Shown here one piece after another: positions 10,206 to 19,614 of a stretch of DNA of 64,000 nucleotides. How positions within the stretch are numbered: the first letter of the stretch is position 1; each line of letters starts with the position of its first letter. Location: positions 4,142,501 to 4,206,500 of the forward strand of contig NZ_JALJWR010000001.1 of NCBI RefSeq assembly GCF_024169315.1, given 5' to 3'. This DNA is from Pseudomonas migulae. GTDB taxonomy: Bacteria > Pseudomonadota > Gammaproteobacteria > Pseudomonadales > Pseudomonadaceae. The notes under the pieces were generated by a model. That model saw only the letters and a list, made by a program, of their open reading frames with translations. It searched no databases and was not told the origin of the DNA. A program made the position numbers and the translations under genes.

Positions 10206-10985
10206 TTATCGCGTCCAGGCGTCAGGCGATACCTGAGCCAACGCTTTGAATGCAGGTTTGGCGAACCAGTAACCCTGCATCAGAAAAATTCCACAGTCCG
10301 CCAGGAAATCCCGTTCTCCGGCGCTTTCAATGCCTTCGGCGATGACTGTAACGTCCAACTCCGCACAGATTGTGACAATCCCCCGAACGATAGCCTGACG
10401 AACACGATCGCGGTCGACATCGCGGATCAGTGCCATGTCGAGTTTGATCAGGTCCGGTTGGAAATCAGCCAGCAGATTGAGCCCCGAGTAGCCCGCGCCG
10501 AAATCGTCGATTGCGGTCTTGAAGCCGAATTCGCGGTATTCACGCAGAATATTAGTCAAATGGCGATAGTTATCTACGTGCTCGCTTTCCAGGGTTTCGA
10601 AAATCAGACGGTCGATGGGAAAGTTGTGTGTTTTCGCGGCCTCCAGCGTGCTGCGAATGCAGAGTTCCGGGCGGTAGACAGCGTTGGGCATGAAGTTGAT
10701 CGACAAGTGTGTCTGCATGTTTAGACGAGCCGCGCCTTCAATGGCTCGCATCCGGCAGAGCTGGTCGAAGCGGTAGCGATTCGCCTCTGTAATCTGATCC
10801 AGCACAGACAGTGCGCCTTCCCCCGCGAGGCCGCGCACCAGGGCTTCGTGGGCGAAAATCGACTGATCCCGCAAGTCGACGATCGGTTGGTAGGCAAAGG
10901 CAAAATCGAAGCCCAGCGGCTCGCTTTGCTGACAGCCCTGGCAACCGCCTTGGGGCGAGGTCAATGAAGCCGGAAATATAGTCAC
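10206..10985 (-). CDS. rimA: RimA, EAL-domain cyclic-di-GMP phosphodiesterase
   Basis: 259 residues from GTG at 10985, chosen because GGAG lies 7 bases upstream; longer starts begin in sequence with no ribosome site. A short Cys-bearing N-terminus (CQGCQ) leads into one EAL domain with FAYQPIVD, the signature EALVRG, NFMPNAVY, DDFGAGYSGLNLL and VIAEGIES, all consistent with an active c-di-GMP hydrolase. No GGDEF, PAS or membrane segment is present. As the first gene of rimABK it is expected to feed c-di-GMP level into RimK glutamation of S6 in the cytosol. Confidence 0.9.
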   Translation of the reverse strand: MTIFPASLTSPQGGCQGCQQSEPLGFDFAFAYQPIVDLRDQSIFAHEALVRGLAGEGALSVLDQITEANRYRFDQLCRMRAIEGAARLNMQTHLSINFMPNAVYRPELCIRSTLEAAKTHNFPIDRLIFETLESEHVDNYRHLTNILREYREFGFKTAIDDFGAGYSGLNLLADFQPDLIKLDMALIRDVDRDRVRQAIVRGIVTICAELDVTVIAEGIESAGERDFLADCGIFLMQGYWFAKPAFKALAQVSPDAWTR

Positions 10986-11101
10986 TCGATCACTCCATGC
11001 CGGGGATCCGGCCTTGCTCACAGTCTATCTGGAGAGCCGGGTTCTTGCGCCCGACAGAAACGGTAGTACAGTTCCGACTATTGGCCGAAAGAGGAATTCA
11101 T

Positions 11102-11509
11102 ATGGCACAAAAACAGGAAGAGGACGACAAGGTCCGTCTCGATAAATGGTTGTGGGCCGCGCGTTTTTATAAAACACGTGCCTTGGCGAAAGCGGCGATT
11201 GAAAGCGGCAAGGTGCATTGCCGGGGCGAGCGCTGCAAGCCAGGCAAGGAGCCGCGAATCGGCGACGAATTCCAGATTCGCGCTGGGTTTGAGGAGCGCA
11301 CGGTGGTGGTCCAGGCGCTATCGATCGTGCGCCGTGGTGCGCCGGAGGCTCAGGCGTTGTACGCCGAAACCGAAGCCAGTATCGCCAAGCGCGAAGCGGC
11401 GGCGGCCATGCGCAAGGCCGGTGCGTTGGGCGTGAGCACCGATGGCAAGCCGAGCAAGAAACAGCGGCGGGATTTGTTTAAGTTTCGTGGGAGCAGTAAC
11501 GACGAGTGA
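11102..11509 (+). CDS. hslR: Heat-shock protein 15 (HslR), S4-domain ribosome-rescue RNA-binding protein
   Basis: 135 residues from the ATG at 11102, with GAGGAATTCAT just upstream. The S4 RNA-binding fold is at the N-terminus (VRLDKWLWAARFYKTRALAKAAIESGKVHCRG), followed by a basic C-terminal tail (SKKQRRDLFKF). Hsp15 binds 50S subunits that carry peptidyl-tRNA after premature dissociation. It is divergent from rimA and sits near hslO, as in other Pseudomonas. Confidence 0.93.
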   Translation: MAQKQEEDDKVRLDKWLWAARFYKTRALAKAAIESGKVHCRGERCKPGKEPRIGDEFQIRAGFEERTVVVQALSIVRRGAPEAQALYAETEASIAKREAAAAMRKAGALGVSTDGKPSKKQRRDLFKFRGSSNDE

Positions 11510-11541
11510 GTCAGATGTTTCTGTATTGCTTGGGCTGACGT

Positions 11542-11624
11542 CATCGCGGGCAAGCCCGCTCCCACAGTGACCGCGTTGTTTGAACGTTATGCGGTCCCTG
11601 TGGGAGCGTGGCTTGCCCGCGATC
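11542..11624. repeat. REPIN (REP doublet), TGGGAGCG class
   Basis: TCGCGGGCAAGCCCGCTCCC and an inverted TGGGAGCGTGGCTTGCCCGC flank a spacer containing GACCGCGTTGTTTGAACG. Located between hslR and the degenerate membrane gene. Confidence 0.88.
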
Positions 11625-11658
11625 GAGTGCGCAGCACTCGCCCGGCAGCACCACAAAA

Positions 11659-11987
11659 TCAGGCGATACGCACCACACTCATCCGCGAAACCATCGGCAT
11701 GTTCCCCAGTAGCCCAAACAACGCCAGCCCCCAGATCACCAGTGAAACAGAATCGCCCCGACCACCGCATCGAAAGGGCACAGACTTGCAATTGCCCAGA
11801 TGTGCAGCCATATCGGGTTAGTCGCCAGCGGCGAATTGAGTGGGTGAAACAGCCACTCGTCGAATATCACACACAGCCTCTGACCCGTAGGCCATAACCA
11901 GAAGGCCAACAGTGCCAGAGGCACAACATGCAGATTGCCAAACCGGCGGGCGTTCCACCTTGCTTGGAACAAACCCGGATTGTTCAT
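11659..11987 (-). pseudogene. Frameshifted small membrane protein gene
   Basis: The minus-strand ATG at 11987 has a strong GGGAGG site 6 bases upstream. The frame (MNNPGLFQARWNARRFG...) contains two hydrophobic stretches (HVVPLALLAFWLWP; FDAVVGAILFHW) and then stops at 11736. The minus-1 frame continues directly with VIWGLALFGLLGNMPMVSRMS and a stop at 11659. Total span is 329 bases, one short of 110 codons, so a single missing G in the run at the TGGTGA stop would restore a 109-residue, roughly three-helix membrane protein. The N-terminal part vaguely recalls the start of PAP2-type membrane phosphatases, but I cannot name the family. A sequencing error is an alternative to a real mutation. 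Confidence 0.6.
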
Positions 11988-12088
11988 AAAATGCCTCCCA
12001 TGGCTGAACATCGCGCACCAAAACGGTGCTGCAGAGGCGCAATTTTCACGTTATGTAATTCTTGTCATTACTTCAGATACCCAGACCT

Positions 12089-12991
12089 ATGACCGATCTA
12101 CCGGATACCGACTACACCCAACGCTTCATCTTCGATGACAGCGACACCCGCGGCGAGCTGGTGTCGTTGGAGCGTAGCTACACCGAAGTCCTCGCCAAAC
12201 ACGCTTACCCGGAGCCGGTAAAACAGCTGCTCGGCGAACTGATGGCCGCGGCGTCGTTGCTGGTCGGCACCTTGAAGTTCGATGGCTTGCTGATTCTCCA
12301 GGCCCGTTCCGATGGCCCGGTGCCGTTGCTGATGATCGAATGCTCCAGTGAGCGCGAAATCCGTGGCCTGGCCCGTTACGAGGCTGACCAGATCGCCCCC
12401 GACGCAACCCTCGCCGACCTGATGCCCAACGGCGTATTGGCGCTGACCGTCGACCCGACCCAAGGCCAGCGCTACCAGGGCATCGTCGACCTGGATGGCG
12501 AAACCCTGTCGGAGTGCTTCACCAATTACTTCGTCATGTCCCAGCAGGTAGGCACGCGTTTCTGGCTGTACGCCGATGGCCGTCGCGCCCGTGGCCTGTT
12601 GCTGCAGCAACTGCCCGCCGATCGTCTGAAAGACGAAGAAGAACGCGCCGCCAGTTGGCAGCATGTCACTGCATTGGCCAGCACCCTGACGGCCGATGAA
12701 TTGCTCAGCCTGGACAACGAAACCGTGCTCCATCGCCTGTACCACGAAGAGCAGGTTCGGCTGTTCGATGTGCAGAAGCTACGCTTCCGTTGCAGCTGCT
12801 CGCGCGAACGTTCTGCCAATGCACTGGTCAGTTTGGGTCAGGAAGATGCCCAGGCACTGGTCATCGAACACGGTGGCCACATCGAGATCGATTGCCAGTT
12901 CTGCAATCAGCGTTACCTGTTCGATGCCGCCGATATCAGTCAATTGTTCGCTGGCGCGGGTGTCGAGACGCCGTCAGATACCCGTCACTAA
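12089..12991 (+). CDS. hslO: Redox-regulated molecular chaperone Hsp33
   Basis: 300 residues from the ATG at 12089 ([19 protein letters not shown] is the standard N-terminus; the frame extends to a TTG at 12062). The C-terminal zinc/redox switch is intact: CSC ([12 protein letters not shown]) and CQFC ([11 protein letters not shown]) with 1- and 2-residue spacings. Oxidation releases zinc and activates the holdase that protects proteins from aggregation in the cytosol. Confidence 0.95.
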   Translation: MTDLPDTDYTQRFIFDDSDTRGELVSLERSYTEVLAKHAYPEPVKQLLGELMAAASLLVGTLKFDGLLILQARSDGPVPLLMIECSSEREIRGLARYEADQIAPDATLADLMPNGVLALTVDPTQGQRYQGIVDLDGETLSECFTNYFVMSQQVGTRFWLYADGRRARGLLLQQLPADRLKDEEERAASWQHVTALASTLTADELLSLDNETVLHRLYHEEQVRLFDVQKLRFRCSCSRERSANALVSLGQEDAQALVIEHGGHIEIDCQFCNQRYLFDAADISQLFAGAGVETPSDTRH

Positions 12992-13110
12992 AACGGTTCA
13001 GCGCAGGTAAATTCACTGGATAGTGCCGGAATAACGCCGTTACGACGGGAGGGCCCTACTTTTTTTGGGCTTTTCTGGCATAATCCGGCCCACTTTTTTC
13101 GCGGTAGTAG

Positions 13111-14712
<1,602 letters not shown>

Positions 14713-14733
14713 GAGCTGGTTTGATGGAATGAG

Positions 14734-14760
14734 AAAGCCGCCCTTTGGGGCGGCTTTTTT
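14734..14760 (+). terminator. Rho-independent terminator of pckA
   Basis: AAAGCCGCCC-TTTG-GGGCGGCTTTTTT: a 7-bp GC-rich stem followed by T6, just after pckA. The A-run on the other side lets it work for minus-strand transcripts as well. Confidence 0.93.
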
Positions 14761-14855
14761 GTATGTGCAATTCAGGCTGTCAGGCACACCGTAACTGCCA
14801 TTATTCCAACCGAAAAGGCACTAAACGACCAGAATAATGACACTTACGCGTTCGG

Positions 14856-15371
14856 CTAGATGCCTTCCAATTCCTGTGTCTCCCACCGTTGCACTTTGAT
14901 CGCTTGGTAAAGCATTCCGATGGTTAGCGGGACTTTGTCACCGCGCCCCTTCGCCCGGCGCTTTTGAAACACATCAAACCCTTCCGGTTGGAAGTAGCGA
15001 TAAGCGTCGTAGTCGATGAAATCGATTCCAAACTGTTCTTCCAGGGCTTCCATCAGGTTTCGCGCATCGGCGCCGTCGCAGCCCAGGTCGAAGTTGATCG
15101 AGGTGTTGAGGCTGATAGTTTTGCGTTCGGGCAGGCCGAGTTCTTCGTGCAGCAACTGCATGAGCAGGTGCATGGTGTGGTCGTCGGGGAAGTTGGGGGC
15201 GAGGTTCATGGTGCGTTGCCCCTTATTGGCCTGAGTCATACCGATATCCTTGCGATTTTTTCTGGCTTGCAACGCATCAACATGAGATTCACGGGAAGGC
15301 TGACGCGCATCCCGTAGGATCTCGTTCGTCTGTTGCACGCTTTCCATCAGCTCATCAAAAAATTTGCTCAT
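14856..15371 (-). CDS. Chimeric ORF: truncated HigA-type antitoxin N-terminus joined to a DUF1493 protein
   Basis: 171 residues with a good GGAG site before the ATG at 15371. Residues 1-53 (FFDELMESVQQTNEILR, RQPSRESHVDALQ, ...GMTQA) match the N-terminus of HigA-like helix-turn-helix antitoxins up to the first HTH helix, then stop matching. From Met55 (ATG at 15209, with AAGGGG 9 bases upstream) the protein looks like a complete DUF1493 member (about 117 residues: DDHTMHLLMQLLHEELGLPE, FDLGCDGADARNLMEALEEQFGIDF, DAYRYFQPEGFD), an acyl-carrier-like fold of unknown role. Either one fused protein is made or the DUF1493 protein is made from the inner start. The DUF1493 part is the surer assignment. 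Confidence 0.7.
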   Translation of the reverse strand: MSKFFDELMESVQQTNEILRDARQPSRESHVDALQARKNRKDIGMTQANKGQRTMNLAPNFPDDHTMHLLMQLLHEELGLPERKTISLNTSINFDLGCDGADARNLMEALEEQFGIDFIDYDAYRYFQPEGFDVFQKRRAKGRGDKVPLTIGMLYQAIKVQRWETQELEGI

Positions 15372-15455
15372 GGTTATCTCCGGTTTTCGATGGCGGCTTC
15401 CAGCGCTGTTTGACCGTTCCCACGCAGAACGTAAGAACGATCTGTTTACTCGACG

Positions 15456-15752
15456 TCAGGCAGGGGCTTTCCAGCCCATCATGCGTTGTTGGGCGACTGT
15501 GAGCAGGTCGCAGCCGTCTTGGGCCAACAGGTATAGCGCGTGGGTGATATGCGGGATGTCTTCGAGATCGCCTTGTTCGAAGCATTGGCAGTGCAGGGTT
15601 CGGAGCAGTTCGCTGGAGGCTCGCACACGCTGGAGGGCGGCTTCGAGGAGGTCTTGGGGGTTGGCCTCTGTGTCGATGATCAGGGCCGGGGTATCGGTTA
15701 GGTTGGTTTTGAGTGGGCGGTAGCGATCGGGGAACGGGTTCAAAATATTCAT
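15456..15752 (-). CDS. Small DUF3077-like conserved protein (paralogue 1)
   Basis: 98 residues. I do not recognise a function. It is clearly paralogous to the protein at 16311-16586: both have DRYRPLK near the start, then a TPxLxIDTEAxPxxxLxAAxQRxxAxSxLLxTLxCxCF block and a second IPxIxxALYLLxQDGxxLL block. Two predicted amphipathic helices and no signal peptide or membrane segment. The layout (short variable N-terminus, then V/I-D-x..ALxxASxLL) resembles DUF3077 proteins such as the one at 52143. The structured leader at 15811-15988 lies upstream on the same strand. Confidence 0.75.
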   Translation of the reverse strand: MNILNPFPDRYRPLKTNLTDTPALIIDTEANPQDLLEAALQRVRASSELLRTLHCQCFEQGDLEDIPHITHALYLLAQDGCDLLTVAQQRMMGWKAPA

Positions 15753-15810
15753 TTAACTTTTCTCTTTTATGTATCTGAAGAACCGCCACTATCGTGACCA
15801 AACGATGGGT

Positions 15811-15988
15811 GGCGGACTGTGTTCAGGTTGGTCAACCAGGGAGAGAAAACCCGGGTACGCAAAAGCGTCCCGAACACAGCCGCCATAAAGCGTACCGATA
15901 CAAAAAGAAGTCGGCAGCATACAAGGGCATGCGTAAGTTTTCTCTCAAAATCAGGTGACCAAACCCGAGTCGCTGATTTGGCAGCGAC
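15811..15988 (-). promoter_or_regulatory. Candidate structured 5' leader RNA, copy A
   Basis: On the minus strand, 5' to 3': hairpin GTCGCTG-CCAAAT-CAGCGAC (15969-15988), about 85 bases with little pairing, then a closed multi-branch element. Its outer helix pairs 15873-15884 (AACACAGCCGCC) with 15811-15823 (GGCGGACTGTGTT, one bulge). Inside lie two hairpins: GGTTG-GT-CAACC (15826-15837) and CGGGTACGC-AAAA-GCGTCCCG (15852-15872). The element ends 58 bases before the ATG at 15752. Copy B at 52563-52742 has the same order and the same terminal hairpin. No known riboswitch class is recognised. Confidence 0.55.
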
Positions 15989-16087
15989 GGTCTGACTATA
16001 GGTGTGAGTCGCCGGTTGGCGATAGGCGACAAGGTGTCTTCTGTTGTAGGACCGGGATGAAGCTTTGATAGGGCGTTGCCTACGGAC

Positions 16088-16255
16088 TTATCTCTTGCGC
16101 AATTTTTCGCGTTTGCTTGCCATCAATTGCCTGGCTTCCTCGTCGGGAATGCTTGGGCGTGGGTCGTCGAGACTGGCTTGTACCTGGGCTCTGAACCATG
16201 CGTCGTAGGCTGCTTTTTCTTGAGATGGTTGAGTTTCGGGGATTTTGGTTTTCAT
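16088..16255 (-). CDS. Orphan antitoxin of the StbD/RelB-like type
   Basis: 55 residues from the ATG at 16255. The segment EKAAYDAWFRAQVQASLDDPRPSIPDEEA is characteristic of small antitoxins that pair with ParE/RelE toxins in Pseudomonas; the C-terminus is replaced by a basic MASKREKLRKR tail instead of the usual acidic/Ala-rich one. No RelE/ParE-like frame follows: downstream lies leader copy A. So it is either a solitary antitoxin or a remnant. The frame extends 11 codons upstream into a REP sequence, which is why the inner ATG is chosen. Confidence 0.7.
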   Translation of the reverse strand: MKTKIPETQPSQEKAAYDAWFRAQVQASLDDPRPSIPDEEARQLMASKREKLRKR

Positions 16256-16277
16256 CAGGGTTACCGCGTTATCGTTC

Positions 16278-16304
16278 TTCGCGGGCAAGCCTCGCTCCTA
16301 CAGG
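16278..16304. repeat. Single REP sequence
   Basis: TTCGCGGGCAAGCCTCGCTC followed by CTACAGG, a lone half of the REPIN found elsewhere in the window, between two minus-strand small genes. Confidence 0.85.
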
Positions 16305-16310
16305 GGGGCA

Positions 16311-16586
16311 TTAACCAGCGGTGAGTTTTGGGAGGCGTTGGCGGGCGATGTCGAGGAGTTCGTTGCCGTCCTGGGTCAGCAGGTAAAGCGCGTTGACGAT
16401 GTTGGGAATGTCGCTCGCGTCCGCCTGTTTGAAGCACAGGCAGTACAGCGTTTCGAGCAGGTCGCTGGCGGCGTGGATGCGTTGGCGGGCGGCGTCGAGG
16501 ATTTCGTGCGGGTCGGCCTCGGTGTCAATGACCAGGACCGGGGTGTCGCTGTAGCGGCTTTTGAGTGGGCGATAGCGGTCTTGCAT
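16311..16586 (-). CDS. Small DUF3077-like conserved protein (paralogue 2)
   Basis: 91 residues from the ATG at 16586, which has AGGA 9 bases upstream; the open frame continues upstream but that part looks non-coding. It begins MQDRYRPLKSRYSDTPVLVIDTEA and is about half identical by eye to the protein at 15456-15752. Both keep two Cys (LYCLCF / LHCQCF). No signal or membrane segment. Function unknown. It precedes the orphan antitoxin gene on the same strand. Unlike its paralogue it has no structured leader upstream. Confidence 0.75.
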   Translation of the reverse strand: MQDRYRPLKSRYSDTPVLVIDTEADPHEILDAARQRIHAASDLLETLYCLCFKQADASDIPNIVNALYLLTQDGNELLDIARQRLPKLTAG

Positions 16587-16882
16587 CTGGGTCAGTCCTG
16601 TAGGAAGTCTGGCAGGCCGACACACTGTTTCAGCCGCGCCGAAAACTATGAAGCGCACGACGTGTTGCGGCAATACGGCCGCAATCGACACAGTTTGTAG
16701 GGGATTTACTGGTCTTCGGGTATTAGCCCTACACGTTTCCCGAGGTTTTTTAATCAAAACCCTTACAAGTGAAATTTCCTACGTGTTTGTCAGGCGCAGC
16801 GCAGCAAACCTCTGTATCGTGCGCGCCAGAATCTGTAGGGCATTTCGAAAATGCCTGGTTAAGCACTTAAAGGGAATTAGGT

Positions 16883-17386
16883 ATGCAGTGGCTACGTATG
16901 GCCTCGGTTTTGTTGTTGTGGGCGGGTGTTTGTCGATTGACCGGCGCGGCCGACGCGGGTAACTCGATGTTGCTGGCCAACATGGACCGCACCGGTTGGC
17001 CCGACGCGCTCACCACGCAAGCGAACATGGACACCGCCTCCCGCGCCGAGGTGTTGATGTTCGGCAAGGCGCTGCTGGCCAGTGAAGCGCTGGACGAGCA
17101 GGGTCTGAAACAACGCTTGGGCGTGCAGGCGGTGAAGCTCAAGTCTGTGCGACAGGTGCGTGACGGGCTGTGGGATCGATTGCTGACCACCTACCGCAAC
17201 GCCAGCCAGAACTGCGATGGCGAACCGTTCTGCCCGCGTGTGCGAAGCGTCGCTGATTTGCGTCAGTTGGCGGCGGCGTTCACTGGCGAAATCAGTCCGG
17301 CTCATGCGGCTTGGGCGAGCAAGAGCCAGGTGTTTCATGAGCAGGCGTTGAATGAGCAGCTGCGGGTGGCGGTGTTGGTGCCCTGA
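16883..17386 (+). CDS. Hypothetical exported protein
   Basis: 167 residues, GGGA site 8 bases before the ATG. A probable Sec signal peptide (MQWLRMASVLLLWAGVCRLTGA, cut near residue 22-23) leads a mature protein of about 145 residues with a Cys pair (NCDGEPFCPRV, about 112-119) that could form a disulfide in the periplasm. No catalytic motif is recognised. It is divergent from the small gene at 16586 and isolated from neighbours by REPINs downstream. Confidence 0.75.
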   Translation: MQWLRMASVLLLWAGVCRLTGAADAGNSMLLANMDRTGWPDALTTQANMDTASRAEVLMFGKALLASEALDEQGLKQRLGVQAVKLKSVRQVRDGLWDRLLTTYRNASQNCDGEPFCPRVRSVADLRQLAAAFTGEISPAHAAWASKSQVFHEQALNEQLRVAVLVP

Positions 17387-17421
17387 GCTTGCCCGATGTT
17401 TTTGCAGTTTTTTCCTGGCCT

Positions 17422-17516
17422 CTTCGCGAGCAAGCGCGCTCCCACAGTTGATCTTCAGTGACCCCGGGGTTTGTGTACGACCCAAAACCTTTGTGGGAGT
17501 GAGCCTGCTCGCGATA
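17422..17516. repeat. REPIN (REP doublet), TGGGAGCG class, diverged
   Basis: TTCGCGAGCAAGCGCGCTCC and the inverted TGGGAGTGAGCCTGCTCGCG, each with substitutions against the consensus, around a spacer with CCCCGGGGTTTGTG. Lies before recQ. Confidence 0.85.
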
Positions 17517-17670
17517 GCGATCTGACAGTCACCCAATTCCTCATGCCTTGCCATCCCTCCGCACCATCCGCTGTATCATTCCGTATCGTTTTTGCCCCCG
17601 ACCTTTTCTCGACTCGCTGCGATCACCGGCTAGGCTTTGGGCTTCGCAGCGGTCAACGGAGTGACAGCTT

Positions 17671-19605
17671 ATGCACAACACCCTGGAACAGGTTTTCGGT
17701 TATCCACAGTTTCGGCCCGGCCAGGAGGCGACGATCAGCGCGGTGCTCGCGGGGCGTTCGGCGGCGGCGATTTTCCCCACGGGTTCAGGCAAGTCTCTGT
17801 GTTACCAAATGTCGGCGTTGTTGCTGCCGCACCTGACGTTGGTGGTCTCGCCGCTGCTGGCGTTGATGCAGGATCAATTGGCGTTTCTGCAGCGACACGG
17901 TATCGCGGCGGGCAGTATCGATTCGGCCCAGAGCCGCGACGACGCCAGCGATGTGATGGCCCGCGCCAAGTCCGGTGAATTGAAGATTCTGATGATTTCC
18001 GTGGAGCGTCTGAAGAACGAGCGCTTCCGCAATTTCTTGCAGCAGGTGCCGATCTCGCTGCTGGTGGTGGACGAGGCGCATTGCATCTCGGAGTGGGGCC
18101 ATAACTTCCGCCCCGACTACCTCAAGCTCCCGGACTATCAGCGCCAGTTCAACATCCCTCAAGCGTTGCTGCTCACTGCCACTGCGACGCCCAAGGTGAT
18201 CGCGGATATGGAGGCCAAGTTCGCCATCGCTCCGGAAGACGTGGTGACTACCGGTTTCTACCGGCCAAACCTCAACTTGCTGGTCGAGCCGGTTCGCGGT
18301 CAGGACAAACGCCGACGTTTGGTCGAATGGATGAGCGAACGTCCCGACCAGCCGAGCATCGTCTACGTGACCCAGCAGAAAACTGCCGAGCACGTCGCCG
18401 AACACTTGGGGCGCAACGGCATTCAGGCTGAGGCGTATCACGCCGGTTTGCCCCACGAACAACGGGAAGCGATCCAGAAGCGCTTCATGGGCGGGCAGTC
18501 CAATTGCATCGTCGCGACCATCGCCTTTGGCATGGGCATCGACAAGAGTGACATCCGCAACGTGGTGCATTTCGACCTGCCGAAATCCACCGAAAACTAC
18601 AGTCAGGAAATCGGTCGCGCCGGTCGTGACGGGCAGCCGTCTGACTGTCTGGTATTGGCCAACCGCGACAGCCTCAACGTGCTGGAAAACTTCGTCTACG
18701 GCGATACGCCGGAACTGGACGGCATTCGTCATGTGCTCGACGAGTTGCAAGCCGCTGCGCCTGAGGGGCAGTGGGAGTTTCTGCTGGGACCGTTGGCCGA
18801 TCAAAGCAACATTCGCCAGTTACCGCTCAAAACCTTGTTGGTGCAATTGGAACTGCGCAGAATCATTACCCCGCGTTACGCCTATTACGCCGAATACCGC
18901 TTCAAGTATTTGCAGGAGCCGGAGGACTTGCTGGCCCGCTTCGAGGGTGAGCGCAGGGACTTCGTCGCAGCAATCATCCAGACGTCCACTCGCGCGCGGA
19001 GCTGGGCCACGGTCAATTTCGATGCGTTGTACGCGCAGCATCGAGCCGAGCGCGATCGGGTGGTCAAGGCACTGGATTATTTCCAGGAGAAGGGTTGGGT
19101 CGAGCTCGAAAGCAAGCAAATGACCGAGGTCTACAGCCTACTGCAAACGGAATTCGACAGTCAGGCACTGAGTGCCGAACTGCACACCTATTTCACCCAG
19201 CACGAACGCACCGAGATCGCGCGAATCCACGCCATGCTGGATCTGTTCGCCACTGACCATTGCCTGGGTTATCGACTGGCCGAGTATTTCGGTGACGAAA
19301 ACGCGCCGCAGCAGTGCGGGCATTGTTCGGTGTGCTATGGGCATGTGGCCCGACTGCCCGCACCTCCGGAGTTGCCGGCGCTTGTGGATAAAAATTTCGA
19401 GGCGCTGTGCGGTGATTTTATCCACAAGCATGAGCAGCACGTCGGCAGCGTTCCCTCGGCCGAGCGGGTGACACGGTTTTTGTGCGGGATCAGCGTACCG
19501 CTGTTTACCAAGCTCAAGGCACGGTCGATTCCCGGATTTGCCGCGCTGGAGAATTATCCATACGGCGAAGTGCGAGGGTGGACTGAAGCGCATTTACCCA
19601 AATGA
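17671..19605 (+). CDS. recQ: RecQ-family ATP-dependent DNA helicase
   Basis: 644 residues. Superfamily 2 helicase core: FRPGQ (motif 0), PTGSGKSLCYQ (Walker A, about 33-43), DEAHCISEWGH (motif II, about 134-144), TATATPKV, then the second RecA lobe with GMGIDKSDIRNVVHFDLPKS and QEIGRAGRDG. A zinc-binding RecQ-C region is suggested by DHCLGYR...CGHCSVC (four Cys). The C-terminal 90 residues do not look like a classical HRDC domain, so this is a RecQ-like subtype rather than a clear E. coli RecQ orthologue. It unwinds 3'-tailed DNA during repair and recombination. Confidence 0.9.
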   Translation: MHNTLEQVFGYPQFRPGQEATISAVLAGRSAAAIFPTGSGKSLCYQMSALLLPHLTLVVSPLLALMQDQLAFLQRHGIAAGSIDSAQSRDDASDVMARAKSGELKILMISVERLKNERFRNFLQQVPISLLVVDEAHCISEWGHNFRPDYLKLPDYQRQFNIPQALLLTATATPKVIADMEAKFAIAPEDVVTTGFYRPNLNLLVEPVRGQDKRRRLVEWMSERPDQPSIVYVTQQKTAEHVAEHLGRNGIQAEAYHAGLPHEQREAIQKRFMGGQSNCIVATIAFGMGIDKSDIRNVVHFDLPKSTENYSQEIGRAGRDGQPSDCLVLANRDSLNVLENFVYGDTPELDGIRHVLDELQAAAPEGQWEFLLGPLADQSNIRQLPLKTLLVQLELRRIITPRYAYYAEYRFKYLQEPEDLLARFEGERRDFVAAIIQTSTRARSWATVNFDALYAQHRAERDRVVKALDYFQEKGWVELESKQMTEVYSLLQTEFDSQALSAELHTYFTQHERTEIARIHAMLDLFATDHCLGYRLAEYFGDENAPQQCGHCSVCYGHVARLPAPPELPALVDKNFEALCGDFIHKHEQHVGSVPSAERVTRFLCGISVPLFTKLKARSIPGFAALENYPYGEVRGWTEAHLPK

Positions 19606-19614
19606 ACGGTGACC

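Noticed and set aside
15767-15886. Short minus-strand frame starting ATG GCG GCT GTG inside leader copy A, with a similar start in copy B (52546-52635)
   Set aside because: Both copies start with the same four codons, but that is the outer helix sequence. Neither has a ribosome site and the rest is not alike, so it is not called as a leader peptide.
15832-16032. 66-codon minus-strand frame across leader copy A
   Set aside because: It covers the structured element, has no ribosome site and no counterpart in copy B with the same protein sequence.
17671-19605. A replication origin near recQ because of TTATCCACA sites
   Set aside because: The sites lie within coding sequence, there is no AT-rich unwinding region and no dnaA/dnaN neighbours.
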